DNA from: Odontesthes bonariensis | Lineage: Eukaryota > Chordata > Actinopteri > Atheriniformes > Atherinopsidae | Assembly: GCF_027942865.1 (NCBI RefSeq) | Contig: NC_134515.1 | Location: forward strand, 25,132,227-25,196,226 | DNA: 64,000 nucleotides | Direction: 5' to 3' | Part shown: piece after piece, positions 41,744 to 52,570 of the stretch | Layout: each line of letters opens with the position of its first letter | Numbering within the stretch: position 1 is the stretch's first letter | Notes under the pieces: generated by a model | Told to the model about the DNA's origin: nothing | Seen by the model: the letters and a program-made list of their open reading frames with translations, nothing else | Databases searched by the model: none | Position numbers and translations under genes: made by a program

Positions 41744-44700
41744 GTAAACTTTTTATATGCAGCGTGCATTCTAAAACAGTCTGAACATGTCTTCACAGGA
41801 CAAAGAAACTGACAGCTGCGTCATTCGAAAGTTAATTGAATGAAGCTATAATTGTGCCCTACTTTTGCTAATTTGAAGTCAATAACCATTCCGTTTACTA
41901 ACTTTAAATTTTTTATACTTTACTCATAAAATCACGAAAAGTAGTCAGTATTAGTTGTCAGGATTGTGGGTATTTGGTGCCATAAAGACTAAATATAATA
42001 TTCATATTGGCTTTGGAAAACTGTGCCACTGAATTTTCTTTAATAGATTTTTTTTCCACAGAAAGAACTCTCCCAACTGATGTATTTCATAAAGATACAG
42101 TGTTGAAAGATCATGTGTTGAAATAAATGAATAATTTCCCCATTATTTTCATGTTCAATTAGTCCATTTTGAAATAAGCATGTGGTATTTCATTGTTCAT
42201 ATTCAGGCCTGGGCTGTGTATAAGGGCAAATACAGGGAGGGCAGAGATAAAGCTGATCCCACTATGTGGAAGACCCGTCTTCGCTGTGCACTTAACAAGA
42301 GCACAGACTTCCAGGAGGTTCCTGAACGCAACCAGCTCGACCTCAGTGAGCCATACAAGGTCTATCGCATCCATCACGACGATGAGCCTGCCAGGCCAGC
42401 AGGTAAAAACAGACAAAGCTATTTCAGTTTGACCATATCAAGCACAGCTTAACTACAGTTTTTCTTTTTTCTAAAATTCTTCAGATCTGGCCTCTTATGT
42501 TTGCATCTACCTTGACGGTATCTGTTTTCTATTTGCATTCACATTTTCCCGTCTGTTCCGCTCCCCACAGAGTATCCTCAGTCAAAGTGTCAGGTGGTCA
42601 ACCCAGTGAAACAGTCTCCGAGAAGCCCCATTTACGGGAGCAAAAAGGTGAAATAAGTAAGACTGAATGAACTGACTGTAGCACAGGGCTCAGTGAATAC
42701 TTTAGAGTGGCTTTTGTACCGCTCTAACAACAGGCACAACTAGTCCTATAAGAACATAATTCACTTCAATTTGTTTGTTATGAAAAGAGTTGTTTATTTG
42801 GAGTTTCGCAATAGATGGCGATAATATTATTGGTCTTTGTGATGGTGAGAGTTTTGTATACAAAAAAATAGAAAAACAAATCGGAAAACTCTACTAACAA
42901 TAACCCAATTTATGTTCTCGGAACTTCACATGTGCAAAAAGCATCAGTGCCTACCCAATAGCCAGCCAGAAAAATTACAAACATGTGTCGCATGAGAAGA
43001 CAAACAACGCAGCGCTTACAACAGCTCAAAAGAAACCATATGCACAGTTAAAACATTTAAAAGGGTTGCGAGTACACATCACAAAAAAATGCCATGAGTA
43101 CACAGAGTATGATAAGTAAATTTTGGTCCTAGACAGGTTCGGGCATTATTGAGGGGGCAATGTGGAGGAATTTCTGTATCAAGGGATCAGATCTCACTGG
43201 TGTAAACTTTTAACTTTTCTTTCTGTTTTTGTACCTTCATTGTCAAAAGGAAGTGATTCCGGCAAACGAAGAAAAGCCGTTGACTGGTAAGGGTTACATA
43301 CACAAACTGTCAGTCTATACATGGGAAAAGGACTGTCATGGGATGCGTTTCAGCTTTATTTGAGCCAACAGCACAGGACCTTATGTTTCAGTAACAGTGG
43401 CACTTCCCTCAGTATTGCTTCTTAATATTGTGTCACCTTGCATATTGTGAAGTGATGATGGCAGCAATATGGGAATCGAGTCTGTAAAGTGAAATGCTGA
43501 TTCACAGTACACTAGGACATTGTGACTGTGGTTTTATTTTTCATGTTGGTTACCGCTGGTGAGTGTAATCAGTATATACTTGCTTGTGGCTTGCATAGGA
43601 ATATCGGTCTGACAATAGGTCAGCGAATGTCTAGAAGAGCTATCAGATGGGTGGCCAGAGAATTAGTAGACATTCATTTCGTCTGACGTTTCATTCATCA
43701 TCATGTCAACTTATTTTGCTTTTGTTTGAGACAAAATGCAAGCAAAAACAAGATGTCCATCAGCATTCAACATTTCTAGCAGTGCTAATTTTGTAAAGCC
43801 TTAGGAGTTTTTCATATTTTTGTGTATGTAAGTATGACCTGAATGATTCGATTTTCAGATGTCCTACAGAACCAAATAATCACTTTCTATAAGCAAATGT
43901 TGCAGCAAATTCTCCTTTTTATCAGAACATGCTGCCTCTCCCTCTGCACGTCCTACCCACACTGAGCGACAGCAAAATGTAGCGAGACTCAAGATTTATA
44001 GGATGTTTTAAGTTAAGGTCTGAGTTCAGTTTCACTTTAGGTTATAGATTTGTTTTTAGACAAGTTAGTTTGACACCCAGTGTTTTCTCTAAGGTCACAC
44101 ATTTTACCTTTAAAGTTGATAGCGAGTACCCCATTAAACAAATGAGACACTATGTTGCACATAGTAGGTTATTTATTCAGGGAAATGTTCCAATATTGTA
44201 GATTTAAAAGTGGCAAAAAAAAGGCCAACTTGTGCTCTCATTATCTGGGACGATGCCCCTCTGTGGCAGTAACTACAACTAAATGTTTCCAGTAACTATT
44301 GACGAGTCCTCCTCATCAGTTTGGAGGAGTTGAAGCTCATTTATGTGGTCAGAACAGCGTCAGCTCTGAGATACTGAAAGGTTGTCTCACATGAAATACT
44401 TTCTTCAGGTACTTCAAAAAATGTTCTTTTAGATTAAGTAAAGACTATGACACTATATCAAATGGGATCTATATGCCAACCACTGTTAAGCCTTCATGGA
44501 CTTATTGATAACAAGCTCGCTTGCGAACTTGTGAAAGTAAAAACAACAGCAACACTGATTGTTTTTCTCAGTAAGCATAATATTCTGTATGTTTTGCTCT
44601 ATATTTTCTGTGCTCTTCTTTAGAAGACCTGATGAGGGAGCACCCATACTGTGAGACAACGGGAACAAATCAGGCTCCTTCTCCTGTGACTTTCCTCAGC

Positions 44701-45972
44701 CCTACACTTGATATAACAAGTAAGAAAACGATGAGGATTATGCACACAAACAGGGTGAAATGAATACATATAAATGATAAATGTATTACCAGCACCCTTA
44801 GTTCCATTTTCTCTTCAGACTTTCGTATGCAGGTGAAGCTGTTGTATCACGGCCAGGTGGTGATGAAAGTGACCACCATGAGCCCAGATGGGTGTTTCAT
44901 CCTCCAGGGCCGCGTTCCCTTGGGAAATGAACGAATCTATGGACCCTGCTCTGCCCAGCAGCTCTCCTTCCCTTCCCCCAGCTCAGTATCGCTGCCGTCC
45001 TCCTTGGCAGAAGCAATGAATCGTCTTCTTTGTCACCTGGAAAGGGGAGTGCTATTATGGGTGGCACCAGATGGGGTGTTCATTAAGCGCTTCTGCCAGG
45101 GCAGAGTGTTCTGGAGTGGTCCCATGGCTCAACAAACTGTCCAACCGAACAAACTGGATCGAGAAAAGACATTCAAACTGCTCGATACACCCACATTTCT
45201 TAATGGTAATACTGCACATGCAACATTGCTCTGTGGAAATACCTTTTGTGTTTGATTGATCTGAATATACATTGTAATGTCTGCACAGCGCTCCAGAGCT
45301 GTTTGCAGGGGAAGGGGCCAGCACCTTCCTATGAGATTGAGCTCTGCTTTGGAGAGGAGTATCCGGACCCCAATGTACCTAAAAGCAGGAAGTTGATCGT
45401 GGCACAGGTTGGTTGAAAAGGGATACTAGTAGTTCTCACTGTAACCTCTTGCATGTGTTTTGTGTGTATTTTTGACATTCAGATGTTGAATTACCGCAGT
45501 GAAGCAGTGATTTATTTAAACAAAAATAAAAAAAATTGTTAATCATGGGAGACAGAAATCACAAGAGGAAAGCTGAGTTATATTACAGCTACAGTTGCGT
45601 GTAAAGTGGGTTTGTTCTGTTGTCAAAGGTTTTTCTTAGCATGTATTTTTCTCAAACACTGCTAGCTCGCACTTACATCTTAGCAAGTTTGTGGTCTTTG
45701 TGGTTTTTAATGGAATGCTGACAAAAATGGGAACTCTTTTTGTCCGCCACATCCAGATCAGAGCCTCAGGATTTCAAATCCCTCTGCACAGCAGCAATAT
45801 TTTCAGCCAGTAGAGGTCCTCATAAACTTACTCATTGTGTCTTATTCTGTTTCCTGTTGGCTAGGTTGTTCCTTTGTTTGCGGTGGAACTATTACAGAGG
45901 TTCAACTTGGGAGAAACTGAAGAGAAACATCAGACTCTTACTTCAAACACAGACAGAATGAAGATGTTCTAA
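41573..45972 (+). CDS. irf10: irf10, interferon regulatory factor 10 (eight coding exons)
   Basis: A transcription factor of the IRF4/8/9/10 branch; IRF10 is present in fish and birds and lost in mammals such as human. Coding exons: 41573-41743, 42207-42402, 42571-42647, 43250-43286, 44624-44719, 44819-45205, 45289-45407 and 45865-45972, total 1191 nt (396 aa), with consistent phases. The DNA-binding domain has five tryptophans (W12, W27, W39, W59, W78), the FRIPWKHAAKKDYNQ block and the recognition helix WKTRLRCALNKS. The IRF-association domain begins near residue 195 (QVKLLYHGQVVMKVTTMSPD) and includes GVLLWVAPDGVFIKRFCQGR. The start is the ATG opening MDEEAKLHLKEW, the first residues of the domain. 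IRF8 or IRF4 is less likely because of the PERNQLDLSEPYKVYRI wording and short linker. Confidence 0.88.
41744..42206 (+). other. irf10 intron 1 of the coding region
   Basis: 463 bp. Nothing beyond splice signals was seen. Confidence 0.8.
42207..42402 (+). CDS. irf10: irf10 coding exon 2
   Basis: Encodes AWAVYKGKYREGRDKADP through the recognition helix and YKVYRIHHDDEPARPA. It ends GCAG/GTAAAA in phase 1. Confidence 0.9.
42571..42647 (+). CDS. irf10: irf10 coding exon 3
   Basis: Linker: YPQSKCQVVNPVKQSPRS and IYGSKK. The donor AAAAAG/GTGAAA is weaker than the others. Reading through would meet a stop within three codons, which supports the splice. Confidence 0.75.
42648..43249 (+). other. 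irf10 intron 3 of the coding region
   Basis: 602 bp, AT-rich. Nothing was recognised. Confidence 0.7.
43250..43286 (+). CDS. irf10: irf10 coding micro-exon 4
   Basis: 37 nt encoding EVIPANEEKPLT between TCAAAAG and GTAAGG. Its phases fit both neighbours. Confidence 0.7.
43287..44623 (+). other. irf10 intron 4 of the coding region
   Basis: 1.3 kb. The part near 44.19-44.40 kb (GATGCCCCTCTGTGGCAGTA and AACTAAATGTTTCC) resembles a decayed fish DNA-transposon repeat whose family I cannot name. Confidence 0.55.
44624..44719 (+). CDS. irf10: irf10 coding exon 5
   Basis: Encodes DLMREHPYCETTGTNQAP and a Ser/Pro-rich stretch. The acceptor is TTCTTTAG and the donor CAA/GTAAGA. Confidence 0.8.
44819..45205 (+). 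CDS. irf10: irf10 coding exon 6 (IRF-association domain)
   Basis: The largest exon and main body of the association domain, from NFRMQVKLLYHGQV to FKLLDTPTFLN. It ends AATG/GTAATA. Confidence 0.9.
45289..45407 (+). CDS. irf10: irf10 coding exon 7
   Basis: Encodes GPAPSYEIELCFGEEYPDPN and KSRKLIVAQ, the conserved end of the association domain. Confidence 0.85.
45408..45864 (+). other. irf10 intron 7 of the coding region
   Basis: 457 bp. No feature was recognised. Confidence 0.8.
45865..45972 (+). CDS. irf10: irf10 coding exon 8 (C-terminus)
   Basis: Follows TTGGCTAG. It encodes VVPLFAVELLQRFNLGETEE to MKMF and a TAA stop. Confidence 0.85.
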   Translation, partial: VVPLFAVELLQRFNLGETEEKHQTLTSNTDRMKMF

Positions 45973-46096
45973 GACGGTAAAAATCTGCCCTGAGCCTGGG
46001 GAGGCACGGGCATTGTATAAATGCAGCTTAATTCCGTCCCAATTATCATCATCATAAATTACATCAGCAGAGTATTGTGAAAGAACATGTATATAC

Positions 46097-46102
46097 AATA
46101 AA
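46097..46102 (+). terminator. irf10 polyadenylation signal (first candidate)
   Basis: AATAAA 125 bp after the irf10 stop. A second AATAAA lies at 46172-46177. Confidence 0.6.
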
Positions 46103-46215
46103 CGATATCTGCATGGTGGACCTATTAGTGGTGCTAGTACTGTGCTTTAATGTGGTTATCTATTGACCGAGAATAAATGGACACCAGTAATTAAATCTAT
46201 AAAGCTTTTTCATCC

Positions 46216-46221
46216 TTTATT
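46216..46221 (-). terminator. Distal polyadenylation signal of the ataxin-1-like gene
   Basis: TTTATT on the plus strand is AATAAA for the minus-strand gene. A second one is at 46314-46319. The irf10 signal at 46172 is only about 40 bp away. Confidence 0.5.
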
Positions 46222-47175
46222 TCTAGCGAACATCATATAACAGATTCACAATTTTTTTAAAAATATACATTTTTGTAGCTGTAACACTTAAAAAGAGAAA
46301 TCAACAGGTAAGATTTATTTTTCTTTGAAAATTAAAAAAAAATAAAATAAAGTGAGACAGAGTGCTGAATCAGATGATATACCCGTATCTGAGTTTAAAA
46401 TACTTTCATCATTTTCCCTGCCTTCAAACATATACAGTACATAAAAAAAAATGAGATGGGAACAAAAGCGTACAGTACACAGGGGTCAAGAGTATTCACA
46501 AAGCATCATGTTCCAACGTGTTATTAGCACCATTACTCTTCAGCCATACTGCACTTTTTACTCTTTCCATCATTCAGTTTTTAATGGAAAAACACCATGA
46601 GTGTCGAGGCGATGTGGCACAGACCTGTCTGTGTGGGTGGGATTGTCTGTTACGCAGTTTTCATTAGTGTTCTTCCTTTCTCAGAGATAATGTTAAGAAC
46701 AGATTGGAGAGTAATGCCTTGACAAACAACGTTTTGAATTGACTCCCAGTGATGAGAATAAAAAAGGCGAAGAGTTGCTCATACATTCACCTTGCCTGCC
46801 CAGGCCGACACGAACACATCGGCTCAGAAGCAAGAAATTAATAAAAAAGGAAAAACAAAAATGCATCGCAAGATTGACAGAGATTGCATTAAATCTGTTT
46901 AGCATATTTACTGTATATAACATCTGTAATGTAATACATATATTGTAAATTTTTGTTCATATATATCTGCACTTCGTCAATAGCATTTACTTTCATAACA
47001 CTGATTGAAAATACCCTGCAGCAAATACTTTCATTAAGTAGATGTGTGGGACAATCATAACAAAAACAGTGAACACAGACAAGTGCTTGATTGTCTCACT
47101 AAATGTCTTCAGTGTGTCTGTAAGGAGTCATTCAGAGATCTTTGAGCTGCTGCTCCAGGGCTGTGCTAAGTAAGG

Positions 47176-47253
47176 TTGAGGAAGGGAAAGGAAAAGAAGA
47201 GAAAGGAAATGACAGGAAAGGAAAGGAAAGGGAAGGAAAGGGAAAGGAAAGGT
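47176..47253 (+). repeat. Polypurine (GGAAA)n-like tract
   Basis: Almost pure A/G over about 78 bp, mostly GGAAA and GGGAAA units. The minus-strand mRNA would carry it as a CU-rich tract in its 3' UTR. Confidence 0.85.
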
Positions 47254-47435
47254 GCAGCAGGGCTTAGACCAGGGCCTTGACTGATCACCTGTAAATTGTG
47301 TGTTCTATTGTTTTGTATTCCTTCCCTGCAACCCTGCCTTGAGGTCTCTCCATTGTTTGTCTTGGTGAGATGCAACAGAGACAAGGAGGGTGTGTATGTG
47401 CTTATGTGTATGTGTAGATATGCATGTGCAAGTTT

Positions 47436-47900
47436 CTACTGCCACTTCATTAGCTTGGAGCCATGAGGTAAATCCAAGAGGCTTTCATCAGTTCTGGCTG
47501 AGGGAAGGCTGTCCGGTGCAGACCAGCGCCTTTTGCGTGGACGCTGCTGCTCCTTAGCCAGAGGCTCCGCAGCTATGGTGCACGGAAGGGCTGGCGCCGG
47601 AGGAGGTGGCTGGTGAGGAAGAGGGGGAGGAGGAGGTGGGGGTGGCATCTCCTCTCTTTGCGAGCTGCTGGACTCTGCTGTAGACCTGGAGAGGAGTTGT
47701 GTGCGATGAGCTCTGGAGCTGGTACGTGTGTGTGTTCGGTGGGTTTGGGTAGGGGTGGGGGTGAGGGCCAGGCAGACATCACCCTCTGTGAGCTGGCGGC
47801 AAGGCAGGCCATACAGCTGTGTGGTTCTCTGGGGAGAGCAAGAAGACCAGCCCTGGCCCTGGACAAAGAACGGGTACTCCACCAAGACCTTCAGCAGCTC
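47436..47900 (-). CDS. atxn1-like: ataxin-1-like coding exon 2
   Basis: Follows TTTTGCTTAG and opens ELLKVLVEYPFF. It holds the second half of AXH, the proline run and the RKRRWSAPD motif, ending KLMKWQ. Confidence 0.9.
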   Translation of the reverse strand, partial: ELLKVLVEYPFFVQGQGWSSCSPQRTTQLYGLPCRQLTEGDVCLALTPTPTQTHRTHTRTSSRAHRTQLLSRSTAESSSSQREEMPPPPPPPPLPHQPPPPAPALPCTIAAEPLAKEQQRPRKRRWSAPDSLPSARTDESLLDLPHGSKLMKWQ

Positions 47901-49717
47901 CTAAGCAAAACCACAATATTGTTAAGGGCTCAGCCAAGAGGTCTGTCACTCATTATCACAACAAACTGACTCTGATGAACACTGAATAGGTGTAGAGCAT
48001 CTTAACCTGATATGGATGAAGCAGCAGCTTAAATTGTGGTTAACATTGTGATTTTTATTAAATTATTTGCTGTGCTCTGATGTAAAAAAAGATGTTAGTC
48101 AGGTATAAACAGAAGCGTATATCTCAAGAGAAAGCTGACCTGAGTGTTGCGGTCTGTGAGATGGACCTGCAGATGGCTGAAGCCCTGCGTACTGCTGGGG
48201 GAAATCAGCAGCACAGTGCAGGTGCTGAGGTGGAACTCTGGAGATGTAGCCGCACTCCTCAAGAAGTCCTCCGTCTGCAGCTCTTCCACTCGCTTCAACC
48301 GCCCGCTGGCCAACTCAATCAGGGACCCCTTGGTGAAGTGAGGTAGGAGTGCAGGGGGAGACGGGCGAAGGGTCGGGGATGAGGTGGGAAGATGGGAGGG
48401 AGATAAATCTCTCCCTCTCCCTCTGTCTCTGTCTCGTCGCCTCTCACTGTCTCTTTCTTGGTCTTTGTCATGTTTTTGTTGCTTCTCTTTGTCCTTACCT
48501 CGTTCCCTGTCTCTTTGTAGGACCTTGTCTCTTTCTTGATCTCTGTCCCGATCTCCTTGTGACCGGTCAAGGCTGTTAGGCAAACCCAACGGTGAGTGTG
48601 GTGAGTTCCGCAGATTGTGTTGCCTGGGGTCTGGCTCTGTGTGCAGGTTGTATGGCGGTGATCCTGAGGAGCTGTAGAGGGGGTAGGCATGGGCCTGAGG
48701 GCTGGGGTGAGAAACTGATCCCAGAGAATAATAGATTTGAGCCTCAGATTGGGCCCCCAGATGGTCCAAAAGCCCCCCTCTACCGGTTCTTGAGTCTGGT
48801 CCGAGGGGATGGGGGCTGGTGGATAGTAAAGTGGAGCTGGTTTTCCCGTGCAGATGTCTGTCCTGCAGTGAGGAATGTAGCTCAGGGCCCTCCTGAGCTT
48901 GAGAGTCTGCCAAAAATGTCCCTCCAGAATGCACACGGGATGTTAGATCATCCTGCTGTCTCCTTCCACCGTTGGCATGGGTGCTGTGCGGGCTGACGTC
49001 CAGCCGAGTTCTGCTGCTATCATTCCCATATTCTCCTGTGAGCAGAGGTCTGGAGGCTGAGGCAGTCCTGCTGCCCAGCCCATCCAAGCCATTAGACCTC
49101 TTGTTCAAGGACCTGTGCCTCACCTCCACTAAGCTTGGGTCTTGTGGGTACAGGCAGTGAGGGCTAAACAAATATGAAGAGAAGAGGGAGGGGCTGTAAT
49201 CCCGCCGGCCGCTGTTACTATAGGACCACATTTCTCTCGAACTGGCTGGGAAGGGTGCCTTAAAGGAGGAAGAGGAAGAAGAGGATGGGGAGGGTGGCAA
49301 TGACAGGGGACCCTCCCCTCTAAACCACCTGGAGTGGAGTGGCAGGGGTGAGGCAAGAGGATCATCTCTCCAGCCTGGAGATCCTGAGCTCCTCCTCTCG
49401 CTGACCTGCCCAGAGAAAATGGGAAGAGAGACACTGGGAGAGTAGCTCAGTTGCCACGGTATAGGCACGGGGAGGCCCGGTGCTGGAGCAGGAAGTGGGG
49501 GAGGACTATGCAGGAGGTGTGGGTTTGTATTAGAGAGGACTCTGTCCCTGTCGCTGACCTCCCTGCCTCCCTCTCCTCTCCCGGTGCTGAACCGACTCCG
49601 GAGCGGCACAGGAGGTTTAAACTCATCCAAAGTGATGGGAGGTTCAACTGATCCTTGCCGAGACTCCCTCTTCTTGGGAGGGAGGCGCTCTTTGCCACGG
49701 TCAGGGCTGGGATTCAT
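47436..49717 (-). CDS. atxn1-like: Ataxin-1 family protein (two coding exons)
   Basis: Ataxin-1 proteins are nuclear co-repressors that bind Capicua through the AXH domain. Exon 49717-48140 encodes 526 residues and exon 47900-47436 encodes 154 plus the stop, both in phase 0 (680 aa). The N-terminus MNPSPDRGKERLPPKKRE mirrors the ataxin-1 start. The AXH domain (about residues 455-585) has HFTKGSLIELASGRLKRVEE, QTEDF, VEYPFFVQGQGWSS and GLPCRQL...GDVC. Near the end RKRRWSAPD, with W652 and S653, matches the ataxin-1 nuclear signal, U2AF65 ligand and 14-3-3/phosphoserine site that ATXN1L lacks. There is no polyglutamine. Instead residues 384-437 are a charged Arg/Asp/Glu/Lys tract, and 611-618 is poly-Pro. 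Which fish paralog this is cannot be settled here. Confidence 0.88.
48140..49717 (-). CDS. atxn1-like: ataxin-1-like coding exon 1
   Basis: Holds the start, the Ser/Pro-rich N-terminal region, the mixed-charge tract and the first half of the AXH domain. It ends ACTCAG/GTCAGC. The frame would run only 14 codons into the intron. Confidence 0.88.
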
Positions 49718-49875
49718 GGGTGGGCTCCAGCAGCAGTGGGGGCCCCCTGTGTGTGGGTGCAGGCTAGGTCACATGGGCCTCACGAGAGAATGAGGGGCAG
49801 AGACAGAGGGGAAGGCTGATACACAGCATCACTGTTGGATCACTCTTGATGCTTTCGTACTGAAGCACCACTCAC
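49718..49875 (-). other. atxn1-like: Probable 5' UTR part of the ataxin-1-like coding exon
   Basis: A pyrimidine-A-rich acceptor ending CTGTAG (49881-49876) suggests the exon begins at 49875, giving 158 nt of leader before the ATG. Family members have several noncoding 5' exons, so the promoter is probably further right. Confidence 0.45.
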
Positions 49876-50247
49876 CTACAGAATTAAAAAGTGGGAAAAG
49901 GGAGACACAGAAACAGGAAAAAAGAACAGTCTGTTAGGTCCTTGCAATAGCCGTAGTTAAGACTTGGCTATCAGTCTGGTCAGACATTCAAAGAAACATT
50001 TGGCTTTATCAAACAGATGGAGAGAGCTACTCACTGCTGCTCCCAAACTTCTTTAAAGAGGTTAGGAATTCTTAGCTTTCTGATGGCTTTTGCTAATTAG
50101 TCATTACCTATGCAGAGTGCGGTGGGACTGAAACTACCCAACTTACTCGTTTCATTCAAATACATCACTCCCACATGTGAGCTAAAAATAATTTTTTTGC
50201 ACCCAATGAAGTTCAGAGGCAGTGCAGTGTCTGTGTGCAAAAGCACA

Positions 50248-50267
50248 CACACACACACACACACACT
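50248..50267. repeat. Short (CA)n microsatellite
   Basis: About ten CA units. Confidence 0.85.
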
Positions 50268-50667
50268 CACAGATCCCTCACAGCAGGAGAGTTTTCATCT
50301 ATGACTCTTGGGGGATGATTGGAATATGTAGATATGCTTTTTTGTACCACTTTCATGAACCACCCCCACGACACCCTCGGGTCCTCTCTGAATTCTATGT
50401 AAGCTTACAACCAACACCCCCCCCCCACCCCTCTCCTCTTTCAGACAAACACTCGGACAGCAACAGACAAACAATTGCTTCCTCAAGCAGCGACACACTC
50501 CCCCAGTTATAGACAAAGCTGGTCATCACCCACCCAAATTCTGACATAAACACTGTTGATATTACCACCAGTTGTTGTAGATAAAAGAAATGTGTTGTTG
50601 CATATTAATTAATTAATTAAGATGTCACAGCAGGGGTGTGGGGAAATATGTGCGACTGTTTGTGTGC

Positions 50668-50670
<3 letters not shown>

Positions 50671-50703
<33 letters not shown>
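50671..50703. repeat. (TG)n microsatellite
   Basis: About 16 uninterrupted TG units within a longer TG-rich stretch. Confidence 0.9.
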
Positions 50704-50706
<3 letters not shown>

Positions 50707-51839
50707 CAGACATCTATGCCATATTTCGTCTGTGAGAATGTTTCTTTCTTTTTTAATTGTCTGGGCGAAATATGTGAATGTGTTTAATTGTTTGGGTCCT
50801 TGTGTGCGGGTGTATGTTTGTGTTTGAGCCCTCAAATGTGTCAGAGATGTTGCAGCCTTGTTTCATTCAGTGAAAGTGCGGGGGAGCTCTACTTATTCTT
50901 CTCCAAATGTTTTAAGGGAGCTCACTTGAAATGATGGGCTGTCCAGCTGTTCCCAACATCACCTCCACCATCATCCCGGCCCCAGCTGCTGCCACCAACA
51001 CCACAGTACCACTCAGCCACTAACTCCCTGCCATCTCACCATCCGCCACATGGTCACCATGGCAACTGGGTCCACACATGCAAACATGTACACACACATA
51101 CATATATACATCCAGCTGGTTAGAGAGGTTAAATGGGGATACTTCATGAGGAGGTGGGTACACTGTTGCTCACAAAGTGACTTGGTCCAAAAACAGAATA
51201 AGTGTTAGAGAGGAGCGAGCTGTTTGTGCACCTGAGTGACAAAACTGAAAAATGGGTTCGTCAGTGGAGGGGGAATTGTTGTCCCAAACACTGACTGGGC
51301 AAATTTATTAGTGTAGAACACCGAAATATACATGAAGCAAAATCTTTCGGACAGTTAAAATGCTGTCGTTCTGATGTACTACAAATCCACTGTTTTATGC
51401 AGCTGGTGAGTTTTCGCTCTATAGTCTGTTTTATTTCAGACTACTCTTCAATATAAATATATTTTTTCCCCAGTATGGCAAAGAACAAACAGGTTTTGGA
51501 GTGTTTATTGATTGCTTTCTTTTTCCTTTTAAAAGAAAGTACGAAATATATCCCATTCACAAGGAATTGGTCCAATATTATGACATTTGTAACTGAGCTT
51601 TGGTGCATCCTACTTCTGTCTACAACTTGAATGGAGTCCATCTGTGTCAAAGGACTAAACTAGCCATAATTAAGTAAGACACTCACCTATCAATATAAGG
51701 TCTCACTACTGACGGTGCATATCAGAGTGAAAGCCATGAAGTTGAGAGATTTGTATAGAGACCAGAAGAACATGTAAAAAGCATAAATCTGAGGAAGGAT
51801 ATAGAATATTTCGGCAGCTAATTAAATTATAAAAGAGAC

Positions 51840-52295
51840 TGCAGCTTCTATCATCCTAAAACAGATTACGTTATGAACCACCACGCCGCAAAATTATAGA
51901 GCAACCCTGACTGCACACCTTCTCCAGGGAGCTCAGAATCTCACGCTGGGGTGAAGTATTGAATTCCAACAAGAAGATAGCCCCATGCATTCCAGGAAGA
52001 TAACCCAGGAGTGATTTCAAGAAAACTCTGGGAAAGATCTCCAGCAACTCTGGCCAGAGTCTGGACCTGAACAAAGCTGAGCAGAACTTATCTGGAGAAA
52101 GGTGATAAATGGCTGCACTGTCACGCCCTTCATCAAGCTCTGATTGAGCTAGAGTAATTCTGCCAGAATTGTTGTTGAGGACACCTTAGAAGAAGGAGGA
52201 CAAAGCCTGTCGAATCATTACCTAGAAGATTTGAGGCTCACATTACTGCCTAAGATGTTTTAACAAAGTTCTTGTTGAAAGGTCTGAATACTGAT
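51840..52295 (+). pseudogene. Decayed Tc1-like transposon 3' segment
   Basis: GAGTCTGGACCTGAACAAAG recalls the Tc1 transposase SPDLNPIEHLW region. Downstream AAGATTTGAGGCTCACATTA, then TTAACAAAGTTCTTGTTGAA and GGTCTGAATACTGATCATTT are the usual text between the Tc1 stop and the right end in fish. Multiple stops and frameshifts show it is dead. Confidence 0.6.
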
Positions 52296-52320
52296 CATTT
52301 CTGATTTCTTAGCCATTGAG

Positions 52321-52570
52321 TCATTTTTTTTATACCTGCTTTATCTATTCAGAGTTGCGGTTGGCTGGAGCTACAGAAGGCAGGGCAGGCTACACCTTGG
52401 GCCAGCATAGGGCAAAGAACAATCACACTTAATCAATTATAGTGATTAATCTGATATATGACATTTTTCTGAACTGTGGGAGGAAGCTGGAGTACACAAC
52501 AAGAACCTATGCAGGCCCATGGAAAATATGCAAACTCCACACAGAAAGGCCCCGGCCTTATTCATTGAAT
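52321..52570 (+). repeat. Dispersed teleost LINE-tail repeat
   Basis: TATACCTGCTTTATCTATTC, GAACTGTGGGAGGAAGCTGG and AACTCCACACAGAAAGGCCC match the same repeat family seen at 38.9-39.5 kb, here more diverged. Confidence 0.6.

Larger units (their letters stand above)
45973..47435. other. Convergent 3' untranslated regions of irf10 and the ataxin-1-like gene
   Basis: irf10 ends near 46.1-46.2 kb from the left. The ataxin-1-like 3' UTR runs leftward from 47435 to about 46.2-46.3 kb. A GA-rich tract lies at 47176-47253. No open frame of note was seen. Confidence 0.6.

Noticed and set aside
48092..49793. Plus-strand frames opposite the ataxin-1-like gene
   Set aside because: They are antisense shadows of its GC-rich coding sequence.
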